Shown here in pieces: positions 6,198 through 7,777 of a stretch of 7,777 nucleotides of DNA (position 1 is the first letter of the stretch; every line of letters starts with the position of its first letter). The stretch comes from an uncultured Oscillospiraceae bacterium (GTDB lineage: Bacteria; Bacillota; Clostridia; Oscillospirales; Ruminococcaceae), in the NCBI GenBank assembly GCA_900556525.1, contig USOZ01000075.1, positions 1 through 7,777 of the forward strand, in the 5' to 3' direction. Both the position numbers and the translations under genes were made by a program. Below the pieces are notes generated by a model, which had not been told where the DNA came from, searched no databases, and saw nothing but the letters and a program-made list of their open reading frames with translations.

Positions 6198-7703
6198 ATG
6201 GCTCAATTCCGCAAAGTGTACAATGCCTTGGTGCGCGAATACGGCACGCCCGATCAAATCAATGTCGAGCTGGCGCGCGATGTTTATAACAACCATGACG
6301 AGCGCCGAGAAATTGCCGACAGGCAAAACGAATATGCAGAAGCAAAGAAAAAGGTCAAAGCATCGGCGTGCAGCAAATTGGAGTTGGCCGATATCAGCGG
6401 ACGCGATTTGCTGAAGTTCCTTTTGTACGAACAACAGGACGGCAAGTGTGTTTATTCCGGCGAAAAGCTGGACTTGCACAGACTGGTGGAACAGGATTAC
6501 TGCGATGTGGATCACATCATTCCGTATTCCCGTTCTTTGGACAATTCGCAAAACAACAAAGTTTTATGCTTGTCGCGCGAAAATCGGCAAAAATCGGATA
6601 AAACACCGTTGGAATACATTACAGATCCTGTAAAACAGGCTGAATTTATCGCCCGCGTCAAAGCCATGAAAGGATTGGGTTCTAAAAAACGGGACAGATT
6701 GCTGCTTCGCGACTTCAATGAAAAAGATGTTGATTTCAGAGAACGCAATATCAACGACACGCGGTATATGGCGCGTTACATTATGAAATATCTGGACGAC
6801 TGCATAGATTTTTCGCAAAGCAAGGCGGATGTCAAAGACCGCGTCCAAGCCCGAAACGGAGCGTTGACGGACTTTTTGCGTCATCAATGGGGATTGAAAA
6901 AAAATCGTTCCGAAAGCGACAAACATCACGCACAGGATGCGATTGTCATCGCGTGCGCGACCAACGGGTATACGCAGTATCTGGCTCATCTGTCGAAAAT
7001 TTTTGAAAACAAGCAAACTTACGCCAACAAGTACGGCGAACCATGGTACAAGGCATTTAAACAACATGTCAAACAGCCGTGGGACGGATTTTATCAAGAC
7101 GTTCAAGCATCGCTGGCGGAAATTTTTGTTTCCCGCCCGCCACGCAAAAACGCAACGGGAGAAATTCATCAAGATACCGTTCATACACTAAATCCCAAAA
7201 AGAAAAACAGGTGGGGAGAACTGGTGTACAGCGCAAAAGATGTCAAATCGGGGGTAAAAGTGCGCGGCGGAATGGCGGGAAATAGTAATATGTTCCGCGT
7301 GGATGTGTTTTCCAAGAAAAACGCTAATTGTAAAGAGCAATTCTATTTGGTTCCGATTTATTTAGCAGACAGAATTAAACCCGAATTGCCGAACAAAGCG
7401 ATTGCCGCAAACAAACCTGAAAGTGATTGGATTGTTATGGATGAAACGTATACGTTTAAATTCAGTTTGTACCCTGATGATTTGGTGAAAATTCAGTCTG
7501 ATATTATAGGATATTATGTAGGCACTCACCGAGGAACTGGAGCTATTACAATAATAGCTCCTGACAGGAGTCAAACATGGTCTGCACTTGGTGCGCGCAA
7601 TCTTGAATATATCAAAAAATACCAAGTCGATCCTTTAGGACGGTATGTCGAGGTCAAATCCGAAATCAGACTGCCGCTGAATATCAAAAAAAGAAAAGCG
7701 TAA
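6198..7703 (+). CDS. cas9: Type II-C Cas9, C-terminal two-thirds of catalytic region (RuvC-II, HNH, RuvC-III, PAM-interacting)
   Basis: This frame gives 501 residues from ATG 6198, but that Met lies inside the conserved 'NRAMAQFRK' and has no ribosome binding site, so it is an internal fragment of cas9, the RNA-guided DNA endonuclease of type II CRISPR systems. Visible in order: RuvC-II 'INVELARDV' (21-29, Glu24); HNH with 'GKCVYSGEKL' (82-91), 'DVDHIIPYSRSLDNSQNNKV' (103-122, His106) and Asn129; 'ERNINDTRYMARY' (182-194); RuvC-III 'SDKHHAQDA' (240-248, His244 and Asp247); then the wedge and PAM-interacting region with 'FRVDVF', 'FYLVPIY', 'FKFSLYPDDLVKI' and 'GTHRGTGAI', and a basic end. The order and motifs follow Neisseria-type Cas9 closely. 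All catalytic residues except RuvC-I are kept, so the gene was recently intact. Many Leu codons are TTG, unlike the pyruvate kinase. The source is probably a proteobacterium, though this is inferred from resemblance only. Confidence 0.92.
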   Translation: MAQFRKVYNALVREYGTPDQINVELARDVYNNHDERREIADRQNEYAEAKKKVKASACSKLELADISGRDLLKFLLYEQQDGKCVYSGEKLDLHRLVEQDYCDVDHIIPYSRSLDNSQNNKVLCLSRENRQKSDKTPLEYITDPVKQAEFIARVKAMKGLGSKKRDRLLLRDFNEKDVDFRERNINDTRYMARYIMKYLDDCIDFSQSKADVKDRVQARNGALTDFLRHQWGLKKNRSESDKHHAQDAIVIACATNGYTQYLAHLSKIFENKQTYANKYGEPWYKAFKQHVKQPWDGFYQDVQASLAEIFVSRPPRKNATGEIHQDTVHTLNPKKKNRWGELVYSAKDVKSGVKVRGGMAGNSNMFRVDVFSKKNANCKEQFYLVPIYLADRIKPELPNKAIAANKPESDWIVMDETYTFKFSLYPDDLVKIQSDIIGYYVGTHRGTGAITIIAPDRSQTWSALGARNLEYIKKYQVDPLGRYVEVKSEIRLPLNIKKRKA

Positions 7704-7777
7704 TGGCTTGGCGTGTCGTTCAAATCACTTCTGCCTGCAAACTGTCCGTCAAAACGATTGCCGATGCGGCGCAATAC
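7703..7777 (+). CDS. cas1: Cas1, N-terminal start (cut by window end)
   Basis: ATG at 7703 overlaps the cas9 stop (TAATG), typical of translational coupling in cas operons. The first 18 residues, 'MAWRVVQITSACKLSVKT', fit the start of type II Cas1, the metal-dependent integrase that with Cas2 inserts new spacers. Only 25 codons are in the window, so the active site is not seen. After 'LSVK' the next residues (TIADAAQY) look less like the expected 'K-N-x-Q-L' stretch; a one-base loss in the AAAA run at 7752-7756 would restore 'KND', but this is weak. Position after cas9 supports the call. Confidence 0.7.
   Translation, partial: MAWRVVQITSACKLSVKTIADAAQY

Noticed and set aside
6198..6200. A separate, naturally split Cas9 starting at ATG 6198
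   Set aside because: The Met is inside a conserved motif, there is no ribosome binding site, and Cas9-like codons continue upstream of it to about 6180; this is a frame break, not a designed second subunit.
5282..7777. tracrRNA, CRISPR repeats or anti-repeat near cas9
   Set aside because: No direct repeats at spacer-like intervals were seen on either strand; the array and tracrRNA of such loci would lie beyond the missing 5' end or after cas2.

Overview
The window is two unlike pieces of DNA joined near position 5281. The left piece (1 to about 5281) reads as an ordinary chromosomal stretch of a Gram-positive anaerobe, most likely a Clostridia member of the Ruminococcus/Oscillospirales kind. 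The reasons are a pyruvate kinase with the extra C-terminal PEP-utiliser-type domain, AG-rich Shine-Dalgarno sites, a TTG start, and a membrane-anchored DUF4015-like protein. The lineage is inferred from gene content and style, not from a search.

Layout of the left piece, all on the + strand: the 3' end of an unrecognised basic protein (3-281); a tightly coupled pair of multi-pass membrane proteins of the RnfE/NqrD and RnfA/NqrE families (284-1189 and 1186-1782, ATGA overlap); a membrane-anchored DUF4015-like protein (1833-3029, TTG start); a good sigma-70/A-type promoter (3062-3090) driving yajC (3136-3492); a perfect 23-bp palindrome (3508-3530) and a GC-rich hairpin terminator (3573-3598); then pyruvate kinase from 3668.

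The pyruvate kinase frame never reaches its own end. After residue 538, at the 'EKGG' just before the expected 'SHAA' motif of the C-terminal domain, the frame continues into the REC region of a type II-C Cas9. The Cas9 sequence runs to 7703 but is broken near 6164-6197: the first part (REC and up to 'FLPPI') is fused to pyruvate kinase, and the second part (RuvC-II, HNH, RuvC-III and PAM-interacting region) is in another frame. The RuvC-I motif, the bridge helix and the first part of REC are absent. The Cas9 stop overlaps the start of a cut-off cas1 (TAATG at 7701-7705), the normal cas9-cas1 order of type II-C loci. No tracrRNA, repeat array or cas2 is in the window.

TTG leucine codons are absent from the 538 pyruvate kinase codons and occur nine times in the next ~280 Cas9 codons. 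Together with loss of the 3' end of one gene and the 5' end of the other at the same point, this makes a chimeric assembly (or a recent illegitimate recombination) the best explanation. A working pyruvate kinase-Cas9 fusion is the less likely reading. In the left piece the most interesting biology is the Rnf-like pair: by ungapped alignment, three of the four cysteines that hold the intramembrane iron-sulphur cluster in Rnf/NQR are replaced, and the RnfE-like protein carries a ~100-residue charged tail.
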